DNA of 64,000 nucleotides from Nomia melanderi (lineage: Eukaryota > Arthropoda > Insecta > Hymenoptera > Halictidae): NCBI RefSeq assembly GCF_051020985.1, contig NW_027475138.1:930001-994000 (forward strand). Reading direction: 5' to 3'. A model generated the notes under the pieces. The model did not search any database. It was given only the letters and a program-made list of their open reading frames with translations, and had not been told where the DNA came from. This document shows positions 47,823-61,690 of this stretch, piece after piece; position 1 is the stretch's first letter, and each line of letters begins with the position of its first letter. Position numbers and translations under genes: made by a program.

Positions 47823-50640
47823 ATATGTGGTGATATCTAGGGTGCAATTACAGATAGCGCAATAAATCAAAGTGCATTGTCTGTAGGAGACCCTGGCGCA
47901 TGAACCTGTGCAGCGGGAACGACCTCGGACCACCAGGGGCCGAGAAAACCACAGTCTCATGGGGCCGGACGCTCAGGGTCAGTGAAAAATCCAATATATA
48001 TCTGGTGATATCTCGGGTGCTATTAGAGATAGCGCAATAAACCAAAGTGAATTATCTGCAGGAGGCCCTGGCGCATGAATCTGTGCAACGGGAACGACTC
48101 CAGACCACCAGGGGCCGAGAAAACCACAGTCTCATGGGGCCGGACACTCAGGGTCAGGGGAAAATCCAATATAGATCTGGTGATATCTCGGCTGCTATTA
48201 CAGATAGCGCAATAAATCAAAGTGCATTGTCTGTAGGAGGCCCTGGCGCATGAATCTGTGCAGCGGGAACGACCTCGGACCTCCAGGGGCCGAGACAACG
48301 ACCGTCTCATGGGGCCGGACACTCAGGGTCAGGGTAAAATCCAATATATATCTGGTGATATCTCGGGTGCTATAACAGATAGCGCAATAAATCAAAGTGC
48401 ATTGTCTGTAGGAGGCCCTGGCGCATGAATCTGTGCAGCGGGAACGACCTCGGACCACCAGGAGCCGAGAAAAGCACAGTCTCATGGGGCCGGACACTCA
48501 GGGTCAGGGTAAAATCCAATATATATCTGGTGATATCTCGGGTGCTATTAGAGATAGCGCAATAAACCAAAGTGAATTATCTGCAGGAGGCCCTGGCGCA
48601 TGAATCTGTGCAGCGGGAACGACCGCGGACCACCAGGGGCCGAGAAAACGACCGTCTCATGGGGCCGGACACTCAGGGTCAGTGAAAAATCCAATATATA
48701 TCTGCTGATATCTCGGGTGCTATTACAGATAGCGCAATAAATCAAAGTGCATTGTCTGTAGGAGGCCCTGGCGCATGAATCTGTGCAGCGGGAACGACCT
48801 CGGACCACCAGGGGCCGAGAAAACCACAGTCTCATGGAGCCGGACACTCAGGGTCAGGGGAAAATCCAATATATATCTGGTGATATCTCGGGTGCTATTA
48901 GAGATAGCGCAATAAACCAAAGTGAATTATCTGCAGGAGGCCCTGGCGCATGAATCTGTGCAGCGGGAACGACCTCGGATCACCAGGGGCCGAGAAAACT
49001 ACCGTCTCATGGGGCCGGATACTCAGGGTCAGGGGAAAATCCAATATAGATCTGGTGATATCTCGGGTGCTATTACAGATAGCGCAATAAATCAAAGTGC
49101 ATTGTCTGTAGGAGACCCTGGCGCATGAACCTGTGCAGCGGGAACGACCTCGGACCACCAGGGGCCGAGAAAACGACCGTCTCATGGGGCCGGACGCTCA
49201 GGGTCAGTGAAAAATCCAATATATATCTGGTGATATCTCGGGTGCTATTAGAGATAGCGCAATAAACGAAAGTGAATTATCTGCAGGAGTCCCTGGCGCA
49301 TGGATCTGTGCAACGGGAACGACCTCGGACCACCAGGGGCCGAGAAAACCACAGTCTCATGGGGCCGGACACTCAGGGTCAGGGGAAAATCCAATATAGA
49401 TCTGGTGATATCTCGGGCGCTATTACAGATAGCACAATAAATCAAAGTGCATTACCTGTAGGAGGCCCTGGCGCATGAATCTGTGCAGCGGGGACGTCCT
49501 CGGACCGCCAGGGGCCAAGACAACGACCGTCTCATGGGGCCGGACACTCAGGGTCAGGGTAAAATCCAATATATATCTGGTGATATGCCGGGTGCTATTA
49601 CAGATAGCGCAATAAATCAAAGTGCATTGTCTGTAGGACGTCGTGGCGCATGAATCTGTTCAGCGGGAACGACCTCGGACCACCAGGGGCCGAGAAAAGC
49701 ACAGTCTCATGGGGCCGGACACTCAGGGTCAGGGTAAAATCCAATATATATCTGGTGATATCTCGGGTGCTATTAGAGATAGCGCAATAAACCAAAGTGA
49801 ATTATCTGCAGGAGGCCCTGGCGCATGAATCTGTGCAGCGGCAACGACCTCGGACCACCAGGGGCTGATAAAACGACCGTCTCATGGGGCCGGACACTCA
49901 GGGTCAGTGAAAAATCCAATATATATCTGCTGATATCTCGGGTGCTATTAGAGATAGCGTAATAAATCAGAGTGCATTGTCTGTAGGAGGCCCTGGCGCA
50001 TGAATCTGTGCAGCGGGAACGACCTCGGACCACCAGGGGCCGAAAAAACCACAGTCTCATGGGGCCGGACACTCAGGGTCAGGGGAAAATCCAATATATA
50101 TCTGGTGATATCTCGGGTGCTATTAGAGATAGCGCAATAAACCAAAGTGAATTATCTGCAGGAGGCCCTGGCGCATGAATCTGTGCCGCGGGAACGACCT
50201 CGGACCACCAGGGGCCGAGAAAACGACCGTCTCATGGGGCCGGACACTCAGGGTCAGTGAAAAATCCAATATATATCTGCTGATATCTCGGGTGCTATTA
50301 GAGATAGCGTAATAAATCAGAGTGCATTGTCTGTAGGAGGCCCTGGCGCATGAATCTGTGCAGCGGGAACGACCGCGGACCACCAGGGGCCGAGAAAACG
50401 ACCGTCTCATGGGGCCGGACACTCAGGGTCAGTGAAAAATCCAATATATATCTGCTGATATCTCGGGAGCTAATACAGATAGCGCAATAAACCAAAGTGA
50501 ATTATCTGCAGGAGGCCCTGGCGCATGAATCTGTGCAGCGGGAACGACCTCGGACCACCAGGGGCCGAGAAAACGACCGTCTCATGGGGCCGGAAACTCA
50601 GGGTCAGTGAAAAATCCAATATATATCTGGTGATATCTCG
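47823..50640 (+). repeat. Shuffled region with short 2-monomer copies
   Basis: Satellite throughout with frequent changes of relationship. About 47,823-48,090 repeats 47,473-47,740 at 350 bases, with private TATCTAGGGTGCAATT (47,835). About 48,370-48,850 matches 36,120-36,600 (offset 12,250). About 48,898-49,250 matches 55,023-55,375 (offset 6,125). About 49,250-49,750 matches 54,325-54,825 (offset 5,075). Units near 49,880-50,120 and 50,230-50,470 repeat at 350 bases (GCGTAATAAATCAGAG at 49,957 and 50,307). Confidence 0.75.
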
Positions 50641-53470
50641 GGTGCTATTACAGATAGCGCAATACATCAAAGTGCATTGTCCGTAGGAGGCCCTGGCGCA
50701 TGAATCTGGCCAGCGGGAACGACCTCGGACCACCAGCGGCCGAGAGAACCACCGTCTCATGGGGCCGGACCCTCAGGGTCGGGGAAAAATCCAATATATA
50801 TCTGGTGATATCTCGGGTGCTATTAGAGATAGCGCAATAAACCAAAGTGAATTGTCTGCAGGAGGCCCTGGCGCATGAATCTGTGCAGCGGGAACGATCT
50901 CGGACCATCAGGGGCCGAGACATCCACCGTCTCATGGGGCCGGACACTCAGGGTCAGGGAAAAATCCAATATATATCTGGTGATATCTCGGGTGCTATTA
51001 CAGATAGCGCAATAAATCAAAGTGCATTGTCTGTAGGAGGCCCTGGCGCATGAATCTGTGCAGCGGGAACGACCCCGGACCACCAGGGGCCGAGAAAACC
51101 ACAGTCTCATGGGGCCGGACACTCAGGGTCAGGGGAAAATCCAATATATATCTGGTGATATCTCGGGTGCTATTACAGATAGAGCAATAAATCAAAGTGC
51201 ATTGTCTGTAGGAGGCCCTGGCGCATGAATTTGTGCAGCGGGAACGACCGCGGACCACCAGGGGCCGAGAAAACCACCGTCTCATGGGGCCGGACACTCA
51301 GGGTAAGGGAAAAATCCAATATATATCTGGTGATGTCTCGGGTGCTATTAGAGATAGCGCAATAAGCCAAAGGGAATTATCTGCAGGAGGCCCTGCCGCA
51401 TGCATCTGTGCAGCGGGAACGACCTAGGACCACCAGGGGCCGAGAAAACCACCGTCTCATGGGGCCGGACACTCAGGGTAAGGGAAAAATCCAATATATA
51501 TCTGGTGATGTCTCGGGTGCTATTAGAGATAGCGCAATAAACGAAAGTGAATTATCTGCAGGAGGCCCTGGCGCATGAATCTGTGCAGCGGGAACGACCG
51601 CGGACCACCAGGGGCCGAGAAAACCACCGTCTCATGGGGCCGGACACTCAGGTTCAGGGAAAAATCCAATATATATCTGGTGATATCTCGGGTGCTATTA
51701 GAGATAGCGCAATAAACCAAAGTGAGTTATCTGCAGGAGGCCCTGGCGCATGAATCTGTGCAACGGGAACGACCTCGGACCACCAGGGGCCGAGAAAACC
51801 ATAGTCTCATGGGGCCGGACACTCAGGGTCAGGGGAAAATCCAATATATATCTGGTGATATCTCGGGTGCTATTAGAGATAGCGCAATAAATCAAAGTGC
51901 ATTGTCTGTAGGAGGCCCTGGCGCATGAATCTGTGCAGCGGGAACGACCTCGGAACACCAGGGACCGAGAAAACCACCGTCTCATGGGGCCGGACACTCA
52001 GGGTCAGTGAAAAATCCAATATATATGTGGTGATATCTCGGGTGCTATTACAGATAGCGCAATAAATCAAAGTGCATTGTCTGTAGGAGACCCTGGCGCA
52101 TGAACCTGTGCAGCGGGAACGACCTCGGACCACCAGGGGCCGAGAAAACCACAGTCTCATGGGGCCGGACGCTCAGGGTCAGTGAAAAATCCAATATATA
52201 TCTGGTGATATCTCGGGCGCTATTAGAGATAGCGCAATAAGCCAAAGGGAATTATCTGCAGGAGACCCTGGCGCATGCATCTGTGCAGCGGGAACGACCT
52301 AGGACCACCAGGGGCCGAGAAAACCACCGTCTCATGGGGCCGGACACTCAGGGTAAGGGAAAAATCCAATATATATCTGGTGATGTCTCGGGTGCTATTA
52401 GAGATAGCGCAATAAACGAAAGTGAATTATCTGCAGGAGGCCCTGGCGCATGAATCTGTGCAGCGGGAACGACCTCGGATCACCAGGGGCCGAGAAAACT
52501 ACCGTCTCATGGGGCCGGATACTCAGGGTCAGGGGAAAATCCAATATAGATCTGGTGATATCTCGGGTGCTATTACAGATAGCGCAATAAATCAAAGTGC
52601 ATTGTCTGTAGGAGGCCCTGGCGCATAAATGTGGCCAGCGGGAACGACCTCGGACCACCAGTGGCCGAGAAAACCACAGTCTCATGGGGTCGGACACTCA
52701 GGGTCAGGGTAAAATCCAATATATATCTGGTGATATGTCGGGTGCTATTACAGATAGCGCAATAAATCAAAGTGCATTGTCTGTAGGAGGTCCTGGCGTA
52801 TGAATCTGTTCAGCGGGAACGACCTCGGACCACCAGGGTCCGAGAAAAGCACAGTCTCATGGGGCCGGACACTCAGGGTCAGGGTAAAATCCAATATATA
52901 TCTGGTGATATCTCGGGTGCTATTAGAGATAGCGTAATAAATCAGAGTGCATTGTCTGTAGGAGGCCCTGGCGCATGAATCTGTGCAGCGGGAACGACCT
53001 CGGACCACCAGGGGCCGAGAAAACCACAGTCTCATGGGGCCGGACACTCAGGGTCAGGGGAAAATCCAATATATATCTGGTGATATCTCGGGTGCTATTA
53101 GAGACAGCGCAATAAACCAAAGTGCATTGTCTGTAGGAGACCCTGGCGCATGAACCTGTGCAGCGGGAACGACCTCGGACCACCAGGGGCCGAGAAAACC
53201 ACAGTCTCATGGGGCCGGACGCTCAGGGTCAGTGAAAAATCCAATATATATCTGGAGATATCTCGGGCGCTATTAGAGATAGCGCAATAAGCCAAAGGGA
53301 ATTATCTGCAGGAGGCCCTGGCGCATGCATCTGTGCAGCGGGAACGACCTAGGACCACCAGGGGCCGAGAAAACCACCGTCTCATGGGGCCGGACACTCA
53401 GGGTAAGGGAAAAATCCAATATATATCTGGTGATGTCTCGGGTGCTATTAGAGATAGCGCAATAAACGAA
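50641..53470 (+). repeat. Mosaic of epsilon, gamma and delta units
   Basis: This stretch opens with a CTGGCCAGCGGG unit (50,705) and an epsilon unit (50,895), as in 2.0-3.1 kb. Bases 51,490-52,210 match 43,440-44,160 at offset 8,050 (46 units), preserving the three units missing at 46.35 kb. Gamma and delta pairs at 52.25-52.45 and 53.30-53.50 kb lie 1,050 bases apart. A unit at 52,626 reads GCATAAATGTGGCCAGCGG, a private change in the otherwise constant GCATGAA. Confidence 0.75.
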
Positions 53471-55379
53471 AGTGAATTATCTGCAGGGGGCCCTGGCGCA
53501 TGAATCTGTGCAACGGGAACGACCTCGGACCACCAGGGGCCGAGAAAACCACAGTCTCATGGGGCCGGACACTCAGGGTCAGGGGAAAATCCAATATATA
53601 TCTGGTGATATCTCGGGTGCTATTGGAGATAGCGCAATAAACCAAAGCGAATTATCTGCAGGAGGCCCTGGCGCATGAATCTGTGCAACGGGAACGACCT
53701 CGGATCACCAGGGGCCGAGAAAACGACCGTCTCATGGGGCCGGACACTCAGGGTCAGGGGAAAATCCAATATATATCTGGTGATATCTCGGGTGCTATTA
53801 CAGATAGAGCAATAAATCAAAGTGCATTGTCTGTAGGAGGCCCTGGCGCATGAATTTGTGCAGCGGGAACGACCTCGGACCACCAGGGGCCGAGAAAACC
53901 GCAGTCTCATGGGGCCGGACACTCAGGGTCAGGGAAAAATCCAATATATATCTGGTGATATCTCGGGCGCTATTAGAGATAGCGCAATAAGCCAAAGGGA
54001 ATTATCTGCAGGAGGCCCTGCCGCATGCATCTGTGCAGCGGGAACGACCTAGGACCACCAGGGGCCGAGAAAACCACCGTCTCATGGGGCCGGACACTCA
54101 GGGTAAGGGAAAAATCCAATATATATCTGGTGATATCTCGGGTGCTATTACAGATAGCGCAATACATCAAAGTGCATTGTCTGTAGGAGGCCCTGGCGCA
54201 TGAATCTGTGCAGCGGGAACGACCTCGGATCACCAGGGGCCGAGAAAACTACCGTCTCATGGGGCCGGATACTCAGGGTCAGGGGAAAATCCAATATAGA
54301 TCTGGTGATATCTCGGGTGCTATTACAGATAGCGCAATAAACCAAAGTGAATTATCTGCAGGAGGCCCTGGCGCATGAATCTGTGCAACGGGAACGACCT
54401 CGGACCACCAGGGGCCGAGAAAACCACAGTCTCATGGGGCCGGACACTCAGGGTCAGGGGAAAATCCAATATAGATCTGGTGATATCTCGGGCGCTATTA
54501 CAGATAGCACAATAAATCAAAGTGCATTACCTGTAGGAGGCCCTGGCGCATGAATCTGTGCAGCGGGGACGTCCTCGGACCGCCAGGGGCCAAGACAACG
54601 ACCGTCTCATGGGGCCGGACACTCAGGGTCAGGGTAAAATCCAATATATATCTGGTGATATGTCGGGTGCTATTACAGATAGCGCAATAAATCAAAGTGC
54701 ATTGTCTGTAGGAGGTCCTGGCGTATGAATCTGTTCAGCGGGAACGACCTCGGACCACCAGGGGCCGAGAAAAGCACAGTCTCATGGGGCCGGACACTCA
54801 GGGTCAGGGTAAAATCCAATATATATCTGGTGATATCTCGGGTGCTATTAGAGATAGCGCAATAAATCAAAGTGCATTGTCTGTAGGAGACCCTGGCGCA
54901 TGAACCTGTGCAGCGGGAACGACCTCGGACCACCAGGGTCCGAGAAAACCACAGTCTCATGGAGCCGGACACTCAGGGTCTGGGGAAAATCCAATATAGA
55001 TCTGGTGATATCTCGGGTGCTATTACAGATAGCGCAATAAACCAAAGTGAATTATCTGCAGGAGGCCCTGGCGCATGAATCTGTGCAGCGGGAACGACCT
55101 CGGATCACCAGGGGCCGAGAAAACTACCGTCTCATGGGGCCGGATACTCAGGGTCAGGGGAAAATCCAATATAGATCTGGTGATATCTCGGGTGCTATTA
55201 CAGATAGCGCAATAAATCAAAGTGCATTGTCTGTAGGAGACCCTGGCGCATGAACCTGTGCAGCGGGAACGACCTCGGACCACCAGGGGCCGAGAAAACG
55301 ACCGTCTCATGGGGCCGGACGCTCAGGGTCAGTGAAAAATCCAATATATATCTGGTGATATCTCGGGTGCTATTAGAGA

Positions 55380-55740
55380 TAGCGCAATAAACCAAAGTGA
55401 ATTATCTGCAGGAGTCCCTGGCGCATGAATCTGTGCAACGGGAACGACCTCGGACCACCAGGGGCCGAGAAAACCACAGTCTCATGGGGTCGGACACTCA
55501 GGGTCAGGGGAAAATCCAATATAGATCTGGTGATATCTCGGGTGCTATTACAGATAGCGCAATAAACCAAAGTTAATTATCTGCAGGAGGCCCTGGCGCA
55601 TGAATCTGTGCAACGGGAACGACCTCGGACCACCAGGGGCCGAGAAAACCACAGTCTCATGGGGTCGGACACTCAGGGTCAGGGGAAAATCCAATATAGA
55701 TCTGGTGATATCTCGGGTGCTATTACAGATAGCGCAATAA
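55380..55740 (+). repeat. Adjacent near-identical monomers (single-unit duplication)
   Basis: Two consecutive units (about 55,390-55,564 and 55,565-55,739) agree nearly base for base, including the uncommon GGGGTCGGACAC (55,486 and 55,661) and ATAGATCTGG. Visible differences are GGAGTCCC (55,412) against GGAGGCCC, and AGTTAATT (55,571) in place of AGTGAATT. Elsewhere neighbours normally differ much more, so this is a rare one-unit event. Confidence 0.82.
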
Positions 55741-56111
55741 ACCAAAGTGAATTATCTGCAGGAGGCCCTGGCGCATGAATCTGTGCAACGGGAACGACCT
55801 CGGACCACCAGGGGCCGAGACAACGACCGTCTCATGGGGCCGGACACTCAGGGTCAGGGTAAAATCCAATATATATCTGGTGATATGTCGGGTGCTATTA
55901 CAGATAGCGCAATAAATCAAAGTGCATTCTCTGTAGGAGGTCCTGGCGCATGAATCTGTTCAGCGGGAACGACCTCGGACCACCAGGGGCCGAGAAAAGC
56001 ACAGTCTCATGGGGCCGGACACTCAGGGTCAGGGTAAAATCCAATATATATCTGGTGATATCTCGGGTGCTATTAGAGATAGCGCAATAAACCAAAGTGA
56101 ATTATCTGCAG

Positions 56112-56115
56112 GAGC
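56112..56115 (+). other. Single-base deletion, phase -1
   Basis: GCAGGAGCCCTGG lacks one G of the usual GCAGGAGGCCCTGG. Landmark phase moves from 73 to 72 and stays there to the window end. It produces a 97-codon open frame across two units on the plus strand, which is not a gene. Confidence 0.9.
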
Positions 56116-57120
56116 CCTGGCGCATGAATCTGTGCAGCGGGAACGACCTCGGACCACCAGGGGCCGAGAAAACCACAGTCTCATGGGGCCGGACACTCAG
56201 GGTCAGGGGAAAATCCAATATATATCTGGTGATATCTCGGGTGCTATTAGAGACAGCGCAATAAACCAAAGTGAATTTTCTGCAGGGGGCCCTGGCGCAT
56301 GAATCTGTGCAACGGGAACGACCTCGGACCACCAGGGGCCGAGAAAACCACAGTCTCATGGGGCCGGACACTCAGGGTCAGGGGAAAATCCAATATATAT
56401 CTGGTGATATCTCGGGTGCTATTAGAGATAGCGCAATAAATCAAAGTGCATTGTCTGTAGGAGACCCTGGCGCATGAACCTGTGCAGCGGGAACGACCTC
56501 GGACCACCAGGGATCGAGAAAACCACAGTCTCATGGGGCCGGACACTCAGGGTAAGGGAAAAATCCAATATATATCTGGAGATGTCTCGGGTGCTATTAG
56601 AGATAGCGCAATAAACGAAAGTGAATTATCTGCAGGAGGCCCTGGCGCATGAATCTGTGCAGCGGGAACGACCGCGGACCACCAGGGGCCGAGAAAAGCA
56701 CAGTCTCATGGGGCCGGACACTCAGGGTCAGGGTAAAATCCAATATATATCTGGTGATATCTCGGGTGCTATTAGAGATAGCGCAATAAACCAAAGTGAA
56801 TTATCTGCAGGAGGCCCTGGCGCATGAATCTGTGCAGCGGGAACGACCTCGGACCACCAGGGGCCGAGAAAACCACAGTCTCATGGAGCCGGACACTCAG
56901 GGTCAGGGGAAAATCCAATATATATCTGGTGATATCTCGGGTGCTATTAGAGATAGCGCAATAAACCAAAGTGAATTATCTGCAGGAGGCCCTGGCGCAT
57001 GAATCTGTGCAGCGGGAACGACCTCGGACCACCAGGGTCCGACAAAACCACAGTCTCATGGGGCCGGACACTCAGGGTCAGGGGAAAATCCAATATATAT
57101 CTGGTGATATCTCGGGTGCT

Positions 57121-60060
57121 ATTACAGATAGCGCAATAAATCAAAGTGCATTGTCTGTAGGAGGCCCTGGCGCATGAATCTGTGCAGCGGGAACGACCTC
57201 GGACCACCAGGGGCCGAAAAAACCACAGTCTCATGGGGCCGGACACGCAGGGTCAGGGTAAAATCCAATATATATCTGGTGATATCTCGGGTGCTATTAC
57301 AGATAGCGCAATAAATCAAAGTGCATTGTCTGTAGGAGGCCCTGGCGCATGATTCTGTGCAGCGGGAACGACCTCGGACCATCAGGGGCCGAGAAAACGA
57401 CCGCCTCATGGGGCCGGACCCTCAGGGTCAGTGAAAAATCCAATATATATCTGGTGATATCTCGGGTGCTATTAGAGACAGCGCAATAAACCAAAGTGAA
57501 TTATCTGCAGGGGGCCCTGGCGCATGAATCTGTGCAACGGGAACGACCTCGGACCACCAGGGGCCGAGAAAACCACAGTCTCATGGGGCCGGACACTCAG
57601 GGTCAGGGGAAAATCCAATATATATCTGGTGATATCTCGGGCGCTATTAGAGATAGCGCAATAAGCCAAAGGGAATTATCTGCAGGAGGCCCTGGTGCAT
57701 GCATCTGTGCAGCGGGAACGACCTAGGACCACCAGGGGCCGAGAAAACCACCGTCTCATGGGGCCGGACACTCAGGGTAAGGGAAAAATCCAATATATAT
57801 CTGGTGATGTCTCGGGTGCTATTAGAGATAGCGCAATAAACGAAAGTGAATTATCTGCAGGAGGCCCTGGCGCATGAATCTGTGCAGCGGGAACGACCGC
57901 GGACCACCAGGGGCCGAGAAAAGCACAGTCTCATGGGGCCGGACACTCAGGATCAGGGTAAAATCCAATATATATCTGGTGATATCTCGGGTGCTATTAG
58001 AGATAGCGCAATAAACCAAAGTGAATTATCTGCAGGAGGCCCTGGCGCATGAATCTGTGCAGCGGGAACGACCGCGGACCACCAGGGGCCGAGAAAACCA
58101 TAGTCTCATGGGGCCGGACACTCAGGGTCAGGGGAAAATCCAATATATATCTGGTGATATCTCGGGTGCTATTAGAGATAGCGCAATAAATCAAAGTGCA
58201 TTGTCTGTAGGAGGCCCTGGCGCATGAATCTGTGCCGCGGGAACGACCTCGGACCACCAGGGGCCGAGAAAACCACAGTCTCATGGAGCCGGACACTCAG
58301 GGTCAGGGGAAAATCCAATATATATCTGGTGATATCTCGGGTGCTATTAGAGATAGCGCAATAAACCAAAGTGAATTATCTGCAGGAGGCCCTGGCGCAT
58401 GAATCTGTGCAGCGGGAACGACCTCGGACCACCAGGGGCCGAGAAAACGACCGTCTCATGGGGCCGGACACTCAGGGTCAGTGAAAAATCCAATATATAT
58501 CTGCTGATATCTCGGGTGCTATTAGAGATAGCGTAATAAATCAGAGTGCATTGTCTGTAGGAGGCCCTGGCGCATGAATCTGTGCAGCGGGAACGACCTC
58601 GGACCACCAGGGGCCGAGAAAACGACCGTCTCATGGGGCCGGACGCTCAGGGACAGTGAAAAATCCAATATATATCTGGTGATATCTCGGGTGCTATTAG
58701 AGATAGCGCAATAAACCAAAGTGAATTATCTGCAGGTGTCCCTGGCGCATGAATCTGTGCAACGGGAACGACCTCGGACCACCAGGGGCCGAGAAAACCA
58801 CAGTCTCATGGGGCCGGTCACTCAGGGTCAGTGAAAAATCCAATATATATCTGCTGATATCTCGGGTGCTATTACAGATAGCGCAATAAACCAAAGTGAA
58901 TTATCTGCAGGAGGCCCTGGCGCATGAATCTGTGCAACGGGAACGACCTCGGACCACCAGGGGCCGAGAAAACCACAGCCTCATGGGGTCGGACACTCAG
59001 GGTCAGGGGAAAATCCAATATAGATCTGGTGATATCTCGGGTGCTATTACAGATAGCGCAATAAACCAAAGTGAATTATCTGCAGGAGGCCCTGGCGCAT
59101 GAATCTGTGCAACGGGAACGACCTCGGACCACCAGGGGCCGAGACAACGACCGTCTCATGGGGCCGGACACTCAGGGTCAGGGTAAAATCCAATATATAT
59201 CTGGTGATATGTCGGGTGCTATTACAGATAGCGCAATAAATCAAAGTGCATTGTCTGTAGGAGGTCCTGGCGCATGAATCTGTTCAGCGGGAACGACCTC
59301 GGACCACCAGGGGCCGAGAAAAGCACAGTCTCATGGGACCGGACACTCAGGGTCAGGGTAAAATCCAATATATATCTGGTGATATCTCGGGTGCTATTAG
59401 AGATAGCGCAATAAACCAAAGTGAATTATCTGCAGGAGGCCCTGGCGCATGAATCTGTGCAGCGGCAACGACCTCGGACCACCAGGGGCCGAGAAAACGA
59501 CCGTCTCATGGGGCCGGACACTCAGGGTCAGTGAAAAATCCAATATATATCTGCTGATATCTCGGGTGCTATTAGAGATAGCGTAATAAATCAGAGTGCA
59601 TTGTCTGTAGGAGGCCCTGGCGCATGAATCTGTGCAGCGGGAACGACCTCGGACCACCAGGGTCCGACAAAACCACAGTCTCATGGGGCCGGACACTCAG
59701 GGTCAGGGGAAAATCCAATATATATCTGGTGATATCTCGGGTGCTATTAGAGATAGCGCAATAAACTAAAGTGAATTATCTGCAGGAGGCCCTGGCGCAT
59801 GAATCTGTGCAGCGGGAACGACCTCGGACCACCAGGGGCCGAGAAAACGACCGTCTCATGGGGCCGGACACTCAGGGTCAGGGAAAAATCCAATATATAT
59901 CTGCTGATATCTCGGGTGCTATTACAGATAGCGCAATAAATCAAAGTGCATTGTCTGTAGGAGGCCCTGTCGCATGAATCTGTGCAGCGGGAACGACCTC
60001 GGACCACCAGGGGCCGAAAAAACCACAGTCTCATGGGGCCGGACACGCAGGGTCAGGGTA
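57121..60060 (+). repeat. Mosaic stretch with copies of neighbouring modules
   Basis: Bases about 57,230-57,620 match 60,030-60,420 at offset 2,800 (ACACGCAGGG, CATGATTCTG and GAGACAGCGC marks). A gamma/delta pair lies at 57.70-57.88 kb, with GGTGCATGCATC (57,694) as a private variant. Units with GCGTAATAAATCAGAG recur at 58,530 and 59,580 (1,050 apart), and the 58.9-59.4 kb units match 55.6-56.1 kb. Confidence 0.75.
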
Positions 60061-61690
60061 AAATCCAATATATATCTGGTGATATCTCGGGTGCTATTAC
60101 AGATAGCGCAATAAATCAAAGTGCATTGTCTGTAGGAGGCCCTGGCGCATGATTCTGTGCAGCGGGAACGACCTCGGACCACCAGGGGCCGAGAAAACGA
60201 CCGCCTCATGGGGCCGGACCCTCAGGGTCAGTGAAAAATCCAATATATATCTGGTGATATCTCGGGTGCTATTAGAGACAGCGCAATAAACCAAAGTGAA
60301 TTATCTGCAGGGGGCCCTGGCGCATGAATCTGTGCAACGGGAACGACCTCGGACCACCAGGGGCCGAGAAAACCACAGTCTCATGGGGCCGGACACTCAG
60401 GGTCAGGGGAAAATCCAATATATATCTGGTGATATCTCGGGTGCTATTGGAGATAGCGCAATAAACCAAAGAGAATTATCTGCAGGAGGCCCTGGCGCAT
60501 GAATCTGTGCAACGGGAACGACCTCGGATCACCAGGGGCCGAGAAAACTACCGTCTCATGGGGCCGGATACTCAGGGTCAGGGGAAAATCCAATATAGAT
60601 CTGGTGATATCTCGGGTGCTATTACAGATAGCGCAATAAATCAAAGTGCATTGTCTGTAGGAGGCCCTGGCGCATGATTCTGTGCAGCGGGAACGACCTC
60701 GGACCACCAGGGGCCGAGAAAACGACCGCCTCATGGGGCCGGACCCTCAGGGTCAGTGAAAAATCCAATATATATCTGGTGATATCTCGGGTGCTATTAG
60801 AGACAGCGCAATAAACCAAAGTGAATTATCTGCAGGGGGCCCTGGCGCATGAATCTGTGCAACGGGAACGACCTCGGACCACCAGGGGCCGAGAAAACCA
60901 CAGTCTCATGGGGCCGGACACTCAGGGTCAGGGGAAAATCCAATATATATCTGGTGATATCTCGGGTGCTATTGGAGATAGCGCAATAAACCAAAGTGAA
61001 TTATCTGCAGGAGGCCCTGGCGCATGAATCTGTGCAGCGGCAACGACCTCGGACCACCAGGGGCAGAGAAAACGACCGTCTCATGGGGCCGGACACTCAG
61101 GGACAGTGAAAAATCCAATATATATCTGCTGATATCTCGGGTGCTATTAGAGATAGCGTAATAAATCAGAGTGCATTGTCTGTAGGAGGCCCTGGCGCAT
61201 GAATCTGTGCAGCGGGAACGACCTCGGACCACCAGGGTCCGAGAAAAGCACAGTCTCATGGGGCCGGACACTCAGGGTCAGGGTAAAATCCAATATATAT
61301 CTGGTGATATCTCGGGTGCTATTACAGATAGCGCAATAAATCAAAGTGCATTGTCTGTAGGAGGCCCTGGCGCATGATTCTGTGCAGCGGGAACGACCTC
61401 GGACCACCAGGGGCCGAGAAAACGACCGCCTCATGGGGCCGGACCCTCAGGGTCAGTGAAAAATCCAATATATATCTGGTGATATCTCGGGTGCTATTAG
61501 AGACAGCGCAATAAACCAAAGTGAATTATCTGCAGGGGGCCCTGGCGCATCAATCTGTGCAACGGGAACGACCTCGGACCACCAGGGGCCGAGAAAACCA
61601 CAGTCTCATGGGGCCGGACACTCAGGGTCAGGGGAAAATCCAATATATATCTGGTGATATCTCGGGTGCTATTGGAGATAGCGCAATAAA
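60061..61690 (+). repeat. Three spaced copies of a 2-monomer module
   Basis: The module (CATGATTCTG, GACCGCCTCATG, GGACCCTCAGG, GAGACAGCGC, GCAGGGGGCC, ATTGGAGATAGC) is at about 60,115-60,465, 60,640-60,990 and 61,340-61,690. Spacings are 525 and 700 bases (3 and 4 units), with one and two different units in between. The third copy has GCATCAATCTG (61,547) for GCATGAATCTG. A more distant version is at 57.31-57.55 kb. Confidence 0.85.

Larger units (their letters stand above)
53471..57120 (+). repeat. Mosaic stretch including near-identical neighbouring units
   Basis: Units here share marks with 48.9-49.8 kb (CGGGGACGTCC and GGGGCCAAGAC at 49,490 and 54,565) and with 58.9-59.4 kb (TGATATGTCGGG). 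About 55,440-56,070 matches 58,765-59,395 from the GGGGTCGG units onward. The 1-base deletion at 56,114 lies within it. All sequence is satellite. Confidence 0.75.

Noticed and set aside
56009..56302. 97-codon open frame on the plus strand spanning two units
   Set aside because: It is created by the one-base deletion at 56,114; the two halves are the same satellite frame repeated.
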